Below are positions 13,504-28,824 of a DNA stretch of 64,000 nt, piece by piece. Numbering within the stretch: position 1 is the first letter of the stretch; each line of letters opens with the position of its first letter. The notes below the pieces were generated by a model, which worked only from the letters and a program-made list of their open reading frames with translations, was not told the origin of the DNA and did no database searches. The DNA is from Spiroplasma ixodetis Y32 (GTDB lineage: Bacteria > Bacillota_I > Bacilli_A > Mycoplasmatales > VBWQ01): NCBI RefSeq assembly GCF_030316605.1, contig NZ_CP127039.1, positions 1 to 64,000 on the forward strand, given 5' to 3'. The position numbers and the translations under genes are program-made.

Positions 13504-13773
13504 ATGGATATGAAAAGAATGTTAGCACAAGCACAAGCAATTCAAGGAAAGTTAACAAAATTTAAAAAAGAAGAATTTACTTTTTCTGATATTGATGGTT
13601 TAGTTAAAATTATTATAACAGGTGGACGTAAACTAGTTTCAATTAATATTGAAGGATTATTAAAAGAAGCAGAAAATGATTATTCAAGTATTAATGATAT
13701 GTTACAAACAGAACTGAATAAAGCATTAAAACAAATAGATGAAAAAGAAAAAAATATTGCTGGCAAGTTTTAG
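13504..13773 (+). CDS. ybaB: YbaB/EbfC nucleoid-associated protein
   Basis: This small DNA-binding dimer usually follows dnaX. It has 89 residues starting [17 protein letters not shown], with the family core [20 protein letters not shown] and the [20 protein letters not shown] helix. ATG 13504 is preferred because TGAGGTG lies 8 nt upstream; a GTG at 13495 would overlap that site. recR, often next in Firmicutes, is absent. Confidence 0.88.
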   Translation: MDMKRMLAQAQAIQGKLTKFKKEEFTFSDIDGLVKIIITGGRKLVSINIEGLLKEAENDYSSINDMLQTELNKALKQIDEKEKNIAGKF

Positions 13774-13811
13774 AAGAGTTTAGTAATTTTAGCATAGAAA
13801 GAGGTAGAAAA

Positions 13812-14486
13812 ATGTTATTTATTACCTTTGAAGGGCCAGAAGGTGCAGGTAAAACTACAGTTTTAAAAATGATTAAAGAACAATTAAAACAAGATGGTTT
13901 TGATGTTATTATTACGAGAGAACCAGGTGGTAGCGAAATTTCTGAACAAATAAGACAAGTTATTTTAAATAAAGAAAATACATTAATGGATCCATGAACA
14001 GAAGTTTTGCTTTATATTGCAGGTAGAAGACAACATTTAATCGAAAAAATTCTGCCAAATAAAAACAGTAATAAAATCATTATTTCTGATCGTTTTTCTG
14101 ACTCAACTTTAGCATATCAGGGTTATGCTAGAAATTTAGATATTGATAAAATAAATTTTATTCAAAAACTTATTTTTGAAGATTATCAACCTGATTTGAC
14201 AGTTTTATTTGATATTAAACCAGAAACAGGTTTACAACGAATTTTATTAAGAAAAGGTGAAAAATTGAATAGATTAGATGAAGAAACAATAGAATTTCAT
14301 CAAAAAGTATATAATGGTTATAAAAAAATTGCTATTAGTAATCCAAATCGCGTTCATACAATAAATGCTAATTTATCAGAAAAAAAAGTTTTTAATAGTG
14401 TTTATGAACTAATCATAAATTTAGTTGAAGAAAAAGGTTTTAAAGAAAAAAAAATCAAAATTAGAGGATCTAATGAAGGAAAATAA
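13812..14486 (+). CDS. tmk: Thymidylate kinase
   Basis: This enzyme phosphorylates dTMP to dTDP. The 224-residue frame contains a P-loop [11 protein letters not shown] near residue 5, the DR(Y/F) motif [14 protein letters not shown] near 94, and [14 protein letters not shown] near 37. A TGA Trp is at 13997. The ribosome binding site is AAAGAGG. Its 3' end overlaps holB by 14 nt, which suggests translational coupling. Confidence 0.95.
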
Positions 14487-15438
14487 TGCAATTTTATTTG
14501 AAAATGAAGAATCAGAAAATTTTTCTATTTTTGCAATGGAAAATATTCCACAGGTAATTTTATTGTATTCAAAAAATAAAATATTAAATATAAATGTTAG
14601 TAATAAGTTAATAAAAAAAATTGTTTGTAAAAATAATAATCAATTAAAAAAATGTACTGAAGAAAATATGTGTCAAAATTGTTTTAAAATTAAAACTAAT
14701 AGTTATTTTGATTTTAAAAAATTTGATTTTAGTAAAAATAATATTATGAATAAAAATCTTGTTTTAGAAATTATTAATGATTTTTCTAAAACAAATTTAG
14801 AAAAAGATGCTAATAAAATTTATTTAATAAATCAAATTGAATTTTCTTCAAATTCAGCCTCAAATGTTATGCTTAAAACTTTAGAAGAATTATCTAAAAA
14901 TATTTATGTAATTTTTACTACCACTAATATTAATCAAATACTCCCTACTATTAAATCTCGTTGTCAATTGATAAATTGTTCAAAAGAAAATGATATATTT
15001 GTTAGTAACAATTATGATGATGAACAATTATTAATATTAAAAATATTTTCAAATACTACTTTTTTGACAGATGAAAGCAGTAAACTTAAATTAAAAAAAT
15101 ATATTGAAATTATTAAACAATTTATTATTAATGATAATGATAAAAAAATTAACAATCAACTTTTGAATAAAAAAATAGTTAGTTTAAAAGAAGAAATTAT
15201 TTACTTTTTTAGATTTTTTAATTTAGTAGTTTTTAATAAATTAACTTTTCTTTTATTTAAAAAGTATGATTTTAATAATTTTTTTATTGAAAGTTTAGTT
15301 AATTTATGAAAAAATAGTAATTTAAAAAACATAGCCTATATTTTAGAACAAATTTCATTTACAATTACTAAATTAAAATTTAATGTTAACTTAAATTTAT
15401 TAATAAATTCTTTTCTTATTAAGGTAAGTGATAATTAA
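14473..15438 (+). CDS. holB: DNA polymerase III delta' subunit
   Basis: This is a clamp-loader subunit homologous to DnaX but lacking a working P-loop. It has 321 residues. The start [18 protein letters not shown] follows TTAGAGGA inside the end of tmk. Diagnostic parts are the Cys-containing stretch (CTEENMCQNCF), NKIYLINQIEFSSNSASNVMLKTLEEL in the Walker B/sensor region, and TTTNINQILPTIKSRCQ with the SRC motif. Sequence is divergent, as usual for HolB. Position after tmk is the standard order. Confidence 0.88.
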
Positions 15439-15441
15439 ACT

Positions 15442-16170
15442 ATGGAAAGTACAAAAAAGATTTTAATTTTAAATCAAGATGATAAAAAAATTAAACTTAT
15501 TCAAAGAAAAGATATGTTTTGTGTTTCTTTGGATACTATTTTATTAAGTAATTTTATTAAAATAAAACCTAGTACTAAAACAATAATTGATTTTGGAACT
15601 AATAATGCTGTTATTCCAATAATTTTAGCGGCAAAATTTCAAGGAAAAGTAATTGGTATTGAAATTCAAGAGCCATCTGTTGAACTTGCTTTAGAAAATA
15701 TAAAACTTAATGATTTAGAAAAAAGAATTGTCATTGTTCATGAAGACATAAAAATTTATGCTCAAAGAGAAAAAGAAAAAGTTGATTTAATTGTATGCAA
15801 TCCACCTTTTTTTCCTTTATGAGATAAAAGCAAAGTAAAAGCACAACCTTTAAAAATTGCAGCAAGACATGAAGTGTATATTAATTTAGAGGAGATTATT
15901 GCTAGCGCAAGTAAATTATTAAAAGACAAAGGGCGATTGGTTATGATAAATAGTGTAGAAAGAATAAACGAAACACTGCTTTTATTAAAAAAATATCAAA
16001 TTACACCTAAAAAATTACAAATAGTTTATCCTAAAATTAATCAGGCTGCCAATGTTTTTTTAATTGAAGCAGGATTTTTAGTGAAAGAAGGAATGATTGT
16101 TTTGCCACCATTGATTTGTCATAATGAAAATAATACTTATATTGATGAAATAGCAAAGTGATATAAATAA
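15442..16170 (+). CDS. trmN: tRNA1(Val) A37 N6-methyltransferase-like (TrmN6/YfiC)
   Basis: This is a class I SAM-dependent methyltransferase of 242 residues. Motif I is IIDFGTNNAVIPIILAAKF near residue 48, motif II is VIGIEIQEPSVELA, and the N6-adenine motif IV is CNPPFF near 120. The C-terminus has GRLVMINSVER. The gene begins 3 nt after holB and has no clear ribosome binding site of its own. The tmk, holB, trmN6 order matches Bacillus (yabB neighbourhood). The exact substrate is inferred from family. Confidence 0.85.
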
Positions 16171-16202
16171 TCTTAATATAAGTGTAAGGTTAGGTGTTTA
16201 AA

Positions 16203-17492
16203 ATGAATATTAATTGATTAAATAAACTTAATAAAAAAATAACTTACTTATTAGCTGTATCAGGTGGTCCAGATAGTATGTTTTTATTAGATAATTTAGT
16301 ACGTAATGAGTTTAAAATTATTGTTTGTCATGTTAATTATCATAAACGTTGAAGTAGTAATGTTGATGAGCAAATTGTTCGAGAATATTGTACAAATAAT
16401 AAAATAACTTTAGAAGTAAAAAATATTAAAGAAGAGGAATACAATAAAAAACAAAATTTTCAAAGTCAAGCACGTGTACTTAGATATGATTTTTTTAATG
16501 AAATTGCTCAAAAATATCAAGTTTATAATCTTGTTGTAGCACATCATGTTTACGATTTGCTTGAAACATATATTATTCAAAAACAGCGCAAGGCAATAGT
16601 TTCTTATTATGGATTAAAATTTAAAACAACATATAAATCTTTATCGGTTTATCGTCCAATGTTAGAATTAAAAAAAGAAGATATTATTGACTATTTAACT
16701 TTGTATCATATTAAATATGGATTTGATGAAACAAATGAATTAATTATTTATGAAAGAAATAGAATTAGACAACAACAAATTAATAAACTTACTGATTTTG
16801 ATATTAATTTAATGTTAAGTGAAATTAAAGAATTAAATAGTGAACAAGAGTTACTGAAAGATGAACTTGAAGTAATTTACAATACCATTATTAATGATGA
16901 TATGCTTGCTATTAATGAATTTAAAAAATATGAATTTAAATTACAACAAATGATTATCTATGAATTTTTAAGCCAATATGATGAAGAATTAGTTTTATCT
17001 TTAAAAAAGGCTAAAATTAAAGAAATAGTTAGAGTTTTAACTAAATCTAGTAAACCAAATATTACTATTTGTATTTCTGAAAATACTTGAGTTATTAAAG
17101 AATATAATTTTGCATATATTAGTGAAAAAAATGAACCAAAACAATTTAGTTATAAAATTTCTAAAATAAATAACTATAATTTTAAGGAAATTACTATTTC
17201 TAAAACTGAACCAACAGGTGGTGAATTTCAAGCTTTATATATTAATAAATCAGATTTTCCATTAACAATTAGAACTAATAATGGTGAAGAAGAAATTGAA
17301 ACACCATTTGGTACAAAAAAAATTAATCGTTTATTTATTGATAATAAAATTCCATATCGTGAACGTCTTATATGACCAGTAATCATAAATTCAAGCGGAA
17401 AAGTAGTGGCAATTCCAAAATTATCAGTAAATAAAAACAATATTAGTGAGAAACCTAATTTGTATGTGCTAAAATATTATGGTATTATTTAA
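16203..17492 (+). CDS. tilS: tRNA(Ile)-lysidine synthase
   Basis: TilS attaches lysine to C34 of tRNA-Ile(CAU). It has 429 residues, starting MNINWLNKLNKK with TGA Trp. The ATP PP-loop SGGPDS lies at about residues 22-27, and the family motif AHHVYDLLETYIIQKQR near 112 resembles the usual HHxDDxxET. The C-terminal TilS domains end in YRERLIWPVI and a short beta region. It is directly upstream of ftsH, the conserved tilS-(hpt)-ftsH order. The Asp pair of the HHxDD motif is reduced to YDL, a variation worth checking. Confidence 0.9.
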
Positions 17493-17529
17493 GAAAATAA
17501 ATTAGAAATTAAACGTAGGTGAAAAAATA

Positions 17530-19551
<2,022 letters not shown>

Positions 19552-19574
19552 TTAAATTATTATAATAAAAAAAC

Positions 19575-19630
19575 AAAACTTACTATTTTAATATTTTCGA
19601 TAATGTGTAAGTTTTATTTTCTTTTTTTTA
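19575..19630 (+). terminator. Intrinsic terminator after ftsH
   Basis: AAAACTTAC (19575-19583) pairs with GTAAGTTTT (19607-19615) and is followed by ATTTTCTTTTTTTTA. Stem plus T run fits rho-independent termination between ftsH and hpt. Confidence 0.7.
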
Positions 19631-19670
19631 TTTGGTAAATATAATATAAAAAGTAATAAGGAGAAAAACA

Positions 19671-20249
19671 ATGTTGGAAAAACATGAATTAGTAGAAAAA
19701 ATATTATTAAGTACTGATGTAATTAATAATAAAATTATTGAACTTGCAAAATCAGTTAATAGTTATTATAAAGATAATAAAGAGCCCATTATTTTAGTAG
19801 GGATATTAGGAGGATGTTTACCTTTTTTATCACAATTTATGTTAAATCTTAAGATTGATTGTTTGGTTGATTTTATGTATGTAGAGTCATATTTAGGACA
19901 AACAAAGGCAGTAAATAAACCAAAAATAAGAATGGATGTTATTAATAATGTTAAGGGTCGTGATTTATTAATTGTTGAAGATATTATTGATTCAGGTAAT
20001 TCGTTATTTAAAATTCGTGATCATTTACAAGAACTTGGAGCAAAATCGGTAAAAATAATTACTCTATTAGATAAGAAATCTAAAAGAGTTGCTAAAATTG
20101 AAGCTGATTGATATGGTTTTGAAGTTCCTGATCATTTTTTAGTGGGATATGGTCTTGATTACGATGAAAAATTGAGAAACTTACCTTATGTTGGTATTGC
20201 TGACCTTAATAAAATTGCAATTTTAGAAAAATGTAAAAAAAGTAGTTAA
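19671..20249 (+). CDS. hpt: Hypoxanthine phosphoribosyltransferase
   Basis: This purine-salvage enzyme converts hypoxanthine (and probably guanine) to the nucleotide with PRPP. It has 192 residues. The PRPP loop is [14 protein letters not shown] near residue 100 and the base-binding end is [23 protein letters not shown] near 155, with TGA Trp in ADWYGF. Start ATG follows AAGGAG. hpt next to tilS/ftsH is the usual Firmicute grouping, here downstream of ftsH behind its own terminator. Confidence 0.93.
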
Positions 20250-20390
20250 GTAAGTAAATAAGTTTAGAAGTTAATAATAATATTAAAATTTTTATTTTTT
20301 AATATAGTTCAAATATAATTAGCATTATTTTATTATGATAAAATTATACTATTAGCAGTTTTTAAGTTGTATAAGAATATTGGAGTTATA

Positions 20391-23300
20391 ATGAGCAATC
20401 TTTTTGTTAATGTTTTAAGAGGAATCAAGAAAAGATTATTACAATATTTAGGTATTATAATACTATTAGTTATTGTAATTTCTACTCTTTCTGCACTTTA
20501 TAGTACAGCGTCAAGAGCTGAATCAGGCTTTTATACAGTATTAAACAATAGTGGTAAATATGACTATCGTATTAATTTACAATTATTAAATAATTATAAA
20601 GATAATGCTACTGCAACATCAAGAATCCGAACAATTATCAAAAAACAATTTAAAGATCATCCACAAGAACGAGAAATTGATGAACAGATAGATCAAATTA
20701 AAGAAAATAATATTAGAAATAATAGTTTTCCTACCCTTTCTTCGGGAGTAGATATTAATAAAGATTTTGAAAATTATTTGTTAAACTGAGGATTAAGTTA
20801 TCAAGGGATATTATTTAATGATATTTTAGAAAACGAAGTTAAAGATGATAAAATTTATAATTTGCAACATTATGAACTTGCTAAATCATTTTTTAAAACT
20901 TTTGATTATGAAAACGTTATTTCTCTTAAAAAAATTTATTATTCATTAGAAAATGGATTTTATACTTCAGAAAAAAGTGAATCTTTTAATTTTGCTCCAA
21001 AAAGAAATAATATTAACGAAGTTTATATTTCCGAAGGTATTAAACCTATTAATCCATTAGAAATAGTAATCAATCCTGAATTTGCACGTATTAATAATAT
21101 TAAATTAAATGATTATATAAGAGTTATTGATAAAGTTGAAAAGTTAAAAGTTGTTGGTTTTGGTTACGCTTATTGGGGAATTACTGGTAGTCGTACTGCA
21201 ACAAATCCTAATCCGACATCTGAAAATACAAGTCCTGTTTATATGTCAAATCAATGGTTTAATAATTTAATAAAAGATTCTACATTTAGAACTAATTTAA
21301 ATAATATATTTTTATTAAAAGTTAATAATAACGATAATTATTTTGTTAGTAAGTTAGAAGAACTTTTAATTAAAACTTTTAGTTTTAGTTTTGGTTTAAT
21401 TATTAGTAGTGATAGTGAAGATATTCGCTCAGGACAAATTTTAGAGAGTTTTAAAATGGAAAATATAATGTTTACAGCAATTACTCTTGTAGTATTATTA
21501 GTTATTATTTTTATCATTATGTCATATGTTAGAAAAGAAATTGATTTACAAAAACCACAGATAGGATTATTAAAAGCCCTTGGTTATAGTAATTTTCAAA
21601 TTGCTATTAGTTTTGTAATTTTAATATTTTTGATAACATTCATTTCTAGTATTATTGGTTTAGGTATTGGTCTAGGATTACAAATATGATTTAATTCGTT
21701 AAATAACATTGGGTTTTTTATGCCATTACCAATACTATTTTTTAGTTGGATAGTATTTATTGTAAGTTTAATAATTATTCCTATTATTTTTATAGTAATT
21801 AGTTATATGCAATCGGAAACAAAATTACGCGTTAGTCCATTATTATTAATTTATGATAGACCAAGTAATTCAAGTTCTAAACTAATTTCAGTTTTAAAAT
21901 ACCCCTTTCGTTATTGACCATTTAAACAACGTTTAGCAATTGCTTTCACTCTAAAATCGGTTGGAAAACTATTTTTAGTATTTTTTACTTTTATTTTTGT
22001 TAGTTTTTTATTACTATTTCAAAGTTCAGCTACTGATTTATTTGATAATAAAATAAACAATTTATATGGATATTACAATAAAGATGTTAAATGAAATACA
22101 TCAACTTCATCAATGTATACATATACTAATGATTCTAATTTAAGTATTGATAAGCAGGTTTTTGATTGAGTTTCAGAAAAAGATATTGCGAAAGATAAAG
22201 AAACCGGTACTAATAAATATCATCAATGAGTAGCTGATGATTTTCATATTGATAATGATAGTAAAGCTAAAAAAATTGAAAGTGTTATTATTAATAATAA
22301 TTTTAAAGATTATTTTATGAATAGCGAAGAAATTAATATCCTCTATCAAAAAACTAAGACCAAATCTGATTGTGAAGATTTTATTAATCCAAAAAAGATA
22401 ATACCTGAACCATTAATGGAAATTATTTGTCAAAATATTCATCAAATATTTAATTATATTTCAATAAATACAGGTATTAATCCAGAAATAAACCCGTTGC
22501 CTGGTATTAGTTTAGGTTTAAATATTTATAATAATAAGTATTATCCAACTATTGAAATAAATTTAAGACCTCCTAATGAATGAAAAGGACATAATAAAGG
22601 TCGCATGCTCGCAAAAAAATTAAATCAACAGGACTTTATAATGATCCATATCAAGATTTAGTTTGAAAAAATTGATTTAACTTTAAAGAAGCAAAAAATC
22701 GTGATATTGATCCTATTTTTAATAATTCTCATAATTTACAAGTACAAAAAGTTACTTATACTGATAATCAAGGACAAAATATAACAACTACAGCTTATAT
22801 TTTACCAGCAGTTATTTCAAAAACATTATCAATTTTAAATGATTATAAAATTGATGATCACTTTTTAATGTTAGCAAGTTGATATAATTATACAATTCCA
22901 GTAATTTATCAAGTTAAAGGAATTATTGAAAATAATTTAGACAATTCGAATGTTTATATTAATCTTGATGATTTACGAACATCTATTGGATTAATAAAAT
23001 CTTCCCCGTCAGAAGATCCAAAACCAATATCAGATTCTTTTAATCATTGATTATCTAAAGAGAGCAATATTTTTCCATTAAATTATATAAATATTTTGCA
23101 ACCATCTGCAGAATATACTAAAGAACAAATATTAGCAAAAAATTTAGAACCTATTAATAAAATACCTTTTATTAATGATTTAGTTAAAAGATTATTAGTT
23201 GAAATATTTGATGGAATTAGAACAATTATAAATATTACAAAAATTTTAACATTGTTTGCTGTAGCTTTTGTATTGGTAATTATCGTTAATATGATTTTAG

Positions 23301-23617
23301 ATAATAATTTATTAATTATTGCAATGATGAAATCTTTGGGTTATCGTGTAAATGAAATTAACAGATTGATTATTGGCTCCTATATTATTGCTTTATTGAT
23401 TGCTTTTATTTTAGGTACTATTATTTCTTATGTTGTGTGAAATATTATTACTTTAATTATTGCAACTAAAGCAGGCGTTGTTTTTAATGTGGCTGCTAAT
23501 CTAGTTACAATTTTATCTTGCTTTGGAATGGTATTTTTAATAATGGTTATTGGCTATGCTGTTGGGTTATATTTAATTAAATACAAACCAGTAACAGTTT
23601 TATTACAAGGAAGTTAA
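20391..23617 (+). pseudogene. MacB/FtsX-type ABC exporter permease, frameshifted at A7
   Basis: This large membrane protein partners the ATPase at 23.7 kb. After the start at 20391 (GGAG 8 nt upstream) comes a membrane segment (YLGIIILLVIVISTL), a long extracytoplasmic domain, and an FtsX core (MFTAITLVVLLVIIFIIMSYVRKEIDLQKPQIGLLKALGY). A second half repeats this plan (NITKILTLFAVAFVLVIIVNMIL...MMKSLGY) and ends YLIKYKPVTVLLQGS. The frame breaks in GCAAAAAAATT (A run 22613-22619): frame 0 reads into a TAG about 50 bases later, while the next frame continues STGLYNDPYQDLVWKNW to the end. One extra A would give about 1075 residues. The rest is open, so this may be a young mutation, slippage or a sequencing error. 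Confidence 0.8.
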
Positions 23618-23658
23618 AATATTTTTTAAGCATTTCTATATAAAATAAGGTAAAGTAA

Positions 23659-23686
23659 TTGATAAAATGAGCGTGTTATTTATAAA
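23659..23686 (+). promoter_or_regulatory. Possible promoter for the ABC ATPase
   Basis: TTGATA at 23659-23664 and TATAAA at 23681-23686 are 16 bp apart in the gap between permease and ATPase. It would allow the ATPase to be expressed independently of the frameshifted permease. Confidence 0.4.
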
Positions 23687-23714
23687 AGCATGGAATTAAA
23701 AAGGAGAAATGATT

Positions 23715-24734
23715 ATGAAAAAAGATAATAAGGAAATTAAAAAAGAGGATAAAGACATTGGAAGTAAACAAGTAATTAAAAATAAGTTAGAATCTAGTTT
23801 TACAAAGAAGTCAGTATCTAAAAATGAAGGTGCAATACCACTAGTAACCCATAAATCTCATGATAAACCAGAATCAAAGGAAGAAATAGAAGCTAATAAA
23901 GCCAAATTGCAAGCTTTTAAAGATAATCAAAAAGCAATTAAAAGGTTAACAAAAACTCATTCAAAAGAAATTTTAGAAGGTAAAATTATATCAATGACTA
24001 ATAATACTCCTGATACTCAAACTAATGTTATTGAATTATTTGATGTTAAAAAATCTTACTTAACTGGAGACTTAGAATACGAAGTATTAAAAGGAGTTAA
24101 TTTAAAAATTAAATTAGGTGATTTTGTTGTTATCTTAGGACCATCGGGAAGTGGTAAGACAACATTATTAAATATTATTTCGGGATTGGATAAACCTAAT
24201 ACTGGTGATGTTTTTGTGGCGGGATACAATTTATCTTTATTAAAAGATAGTCATTTAACTAAATTTAGACGAGATAATGTTGGTTTTATTTTTCAACAAT
24301 ACAATTTATTAACTAACTTAACTGCTCGTGAAAATGCTGAAGTTGGTGAAAATCTTGCTAAAAATAAAAATAAAAATATGAGTATTGATGATATTTTTCA
24401 AGTTATTGAAATGGATGAACATATGAATAAGTTTCCAAGTCAATTATCAGGTGGACAACAACAAAGAGTATCGATTGGTAGAGCACTAGCAAAAAATCCG
24501 ACAATTTTATTTTGTGATGAGCCAACAGGAGCACTTGATGAGGAAATGGGGCGTAAGGTGTTAGAGATTTTATTGGATGTTAATCGAGAATATAAAACAT
24601 CAATTATTATGGTTACTCATAATCCTAACTTCCAATATGTTGCAAATACTGTTATTAACGTTAAAAATGGTAAAATTATTAGTGTAAAGAATAATGAAAA
24701 ACCAATGAAACCAAGTGAAATAAATTGAAGTTAA
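23715..24734 (+). CDS. ABC transporter ATP-binding protein (MacB/LolD type)
   Basis: This ATPase of 339 residues probably energises the permease just upstream. It begins with a charged, Lys/Glu-rich extension of about 90 residues with no recognised domain. The nucleotide-binding domain then shows Walker A GPSGSGKTT, Q-loop FIFQQYNLL, signature LSGGQQQR, Walker B ILFCDEPTGALD and switch His VTHN. ATG 23715 lies 8 nt after AAGGAG; the ATG at 23709 is too close. The last codons read EINWS with TGA Trp. Substrate unknown; a role in lipoprotein or peptide export is a family-based guess. Confidence 0.92.
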
Positions 24735-24799
24735 TATTATTAATTAAATAAACTAACAAATTGTTAATAGAAAAAATATCATAACAAAGGAGTAAAAAT

Positions 24800-25330
24800 A
24801 TAATATTTTTTGAAACCCCTAGATTAAAAATTAGACAGTGAAAAGATAGTGATCTAGATGAACTTGTTTTATTAAATTCTGATAAAGATGTCATGAAATA
24901 TTTTCCTAGTACATTATCAAAAGATGATACAGAAAAATATTTTTCGAAAATTAAAAATAATTTAAATAATAATGGATTTGGTTTTTTATGCTGTTGAATT
25001 TAAAAAAGACAATAAATTTATTGGTTTTATTGGCTTTAGCGAAGTTGATTTTATTGATGATTTTAGACCATGTATTGAAATTGGTTGGCGTTTTAAAAAA
25101 AGTTTTTGAGGAGGTTAAGGAATAGCAACAGAAACAGCTAAAGAATGTTTAAAATATGCAAAAAACAATTTAAAATTAACTGAAATTTATAGTTTTATTA
25201 GTATATTAAATATTAAATCAGAAAATGTAATGAAACGAATAGGTATGAAAAAATAAAAGAATTTTATCATCCAAAAATAAATAAAAGTGATATTTTAGCA
25301 AAACATGTTTTATACAAAATTAATATTTAG
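24800..25330 (+). pseudogene. Broken GNAT (RimJ/RimL-type) acetyltransferase
   Basis: The reading ETPRLKIRQWKDSDLDELVLL...DVMKYFPSTLSKDDTEKYF is the typical N-terminus of RimJ/RimL-like GNAT enzymes. It continues, in another frame, as FKKDNKFIGFIGFSEVDFIDDFRPCIEIGWRF and SFWGG*GIATETAKECLKYA, the acetyl-CoA loop with a TAA in it. A further stop splits MKRIGMKK from EFYHPK. No ATG is present at the expected start after AAAGGAG; ATA is there. At least one frameshift (about 24990) and two stops make this a dead gene. Confidence 0.8.
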
Positions 25331-25404
25331 AAAGTAAAAAATGTTTAATAAATTGTCTCTAATTTTATAGATATCTATTAGTAGAAATATTTAAATTAAA
25401 CTTT

Positions 25405-25433
25405 AACCCTTATTTAAATATAAGGGTTTTATT
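25405..25433 (+). terminator. Intrinsic terminator
   Basis: AACCCTTA (25405-25412) pairs with TAAGGGTT (25421-25428) around an 8-nt loop and continues into TTATT. It lies between the acetyltransferase remnant and lysS. The rest of the gap (25331-25568) shows nothing else beyond AT-rich DNA and the lysS ribosome binding site. Confidence 0.65.
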
Positions 25434-25568
25434 ATAAAATTTAAAATTAATTGTTGGCAGTAGAATTTGGTATTGAAAATTGATATCATTATGTATAAAC
25501 CTAAACAATCTTATTTAATTTAATTTTTTTATTTTAAATACTTATCTTAAATACAAAGGATGAAAACA

Positions 25569-27188
<1,620 letters not shown>

Positions 27189-27301
27189 TTTTTGTGATAA
27201 ATTAATTAGTTATAATTTAATTAGTTATAATCAAGATAGTTCTTTAGAATAAAGAGCTTTTTATTGTTATTAACACAAAAGATTGAAAAATATAAGTTTT
27301 C

Positions 27302-27344
27302 AAACCCATTGTTTTATTTAAAAACAATGGGTTTTTTTATTTTA
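27302..27344 (+). terminator. Strong intrinsic terminator after lysS
   Basis: A 14-bp perfect stem (AAACCCATTGTTTT, 27302-27315, with AAAACAATGGGTTT, 27321-27334) and 5-nt loop is followed by TTTTATTTT. A weaker hairpin, TTCTTTAGAATAAAGAG then CTTTTTATT, lies at about 27239-27268. Confidence 0.85.
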
Positions 27345-27371
27345 TAAATAAAATTTAGGATAATAAGATTT

Positions 27372-28569
27372 ATGCCTTGATTTAATGAATTAATAAAAAA
27401 ATTTAGAAATTATCCTTTAACTGATGAAAATTTAGACGAAGTTGTTGAAACTTTTAAGAATTTTTTTAAAGAATACAATGAAAAAGATAATTTTTTTTCT
27501 AATTCAGAAGATACTGATTTTGAAAACCCAAGTACATCAGCACCATTAACTCAATTAAAAGAAAATAAAAAAAACTGATTTAGATAAATTAATTAAAGAA
27601 TTAAGAAATGATTTAAAATATAATTTTTTTTCTTATTTTTGAGAAAAAAAAGAAAATTTAAAATTAATTAGACAATTAGATTATTTTTTAATAGAACTTG
27701 ATAGTAAAATTAAAGAACAAAATAAAATTAATAAAGGTAGTCAAAATAGTACTGAGTTTACTGAAATCACAGATTATTTTAATCTTTTTAATTTTTTAAG
27801 TGAAACAATAAGTAATGATATTATTTTTTTAAAAACAATAAATTTAAATATTTTTGAAAATAAAAAAGAGTTTTTAAAAAAAACACGAGAATTAAAAATA
27901 AAAATTAATAAAGAAATTCGTAGGCTATATCAAAAAAATGAGGAATTAGAAAATAAAAAAGAGAAAATTTTTGAAAACCTTTTTAAAGAAGAAGTTATGA
28001 CTCAATTAATTTTATCTTTTTGAGCATTTAGAATGAAAAGTGGAGATGAATATAAATTAATTTTAAATGAAGATAAAGATTTAAAAAGTAAATTTGATAA
28101 AAATTTTGTATTTTTCTTTGAATTAATAGATGACAAATTTAACCGATATATTAAAAAAATTATTAAAAATGAAGAAAGAATATACAATGATATATTTGAA
28201 AAATATAATGATGGAGAAAAAGAATTAATAAATGAACAAGAAGAAATTATTAAAACTAAAGATAAAGTGAAAGAAAGTATAGAATTATTTAAAAATGAAT
28301 TAGAAGAAAAAAAAGAACAAATTAGAATACATGAGAAAGAGATAGCAGAAAAAAGAAAACAAATTGAAAATTTAGAAAAACGAAAGAAAAATATAAAAAT
28401 TAAAAAAATTACTTACTTGCAAGATTTAGAAGAAAATAAAAATAATATTGAAAATCAAATATTTATTCCAAATATTTCAGATGATAAAAAAGGAAAAAAA
28501 CTGGAATGGCAACACTTTTTAGGACTATCTTTTGGTAGACATTTGTGCTTGGTATTTGATGGGGGTTAA
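27372..28569 (+). pseudogene. Coiled-coil protein, frameshifted and cut by IS-A
   Basis: I do not recognise this protein. It starts MPWFNELIKKFRNYPLTDENLDEVVE and is acidic and Asn/Lys-rich. The C-terminal part (about 28200-28480) is a continuous heptad-like coil, KEQIRIHEKEIAEKRKQIENLEKRKK. Around 27567-27575 the frame shifts: reading on gives NWFR and a stop, while the next frame continues TDLDKLIKELRNDLKYNFF to 28501. There IS-A begins, and the frame ends 68 nt inside it after 22 IS-derived residues. The native C-terminus is lost. A filament or cytoskeletal-like role would be speculation. Confidence 0.65.
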
Positions 28570-28778
28570 GTAGTTTAGAGTGCTGTGAATTCTTATGTTG
28601 TTATATCAGTTGATGTAATCAAATAATTCTAATTTTAATTGGATTAATGATGTAAAATTTCTATCATTAATAAATTCTGTCTTAAAAGTTTTGAAAGTTG
28701 CTTCAGCAACAGCATTATCATAAGGACATCCTTTTTTGCTTAAAGAACGATTAATATTGAATGCTAATAAAAGTTTAT
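28502..28778 (-). mobile_element. IS-A left part, host of the phage element
   Basis: The TGGAATGGCAACAC end and the distal part of orfB (LLLAFNINRSLSKKG...FKTFKTEFINDRN) match the IS-A copies at 3.9 and 47.5 kb, then stop at ...AAAAGTTTAT. The rest of an IS-A resumes at 41831 with AAAATTTTATCAATC. The two parts fit end to end with a duplicated 10-mer, so they are most simply one IS-A split by a later insertion. Confidence 0.8.
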
Positions 28779-28824
28779 GCGCCCTTGTCAAATTTACGAA
28801 ATAATTAATTATTATATTAGTAAC

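Noticed and set aside
20279..20306. AATATTAAAA...TTTTAATAT hairpin after hpt
   Set aside because: Pure A/T stem of the kind expected by chance here; not reported as a terminator.
22605..22630. Programmed frameshift in the permease
   Set aside because: A7 alone without a stimulatory structure, and loss of the second half would be expected from an ordinary indel; slippage is kept only as a possibility.
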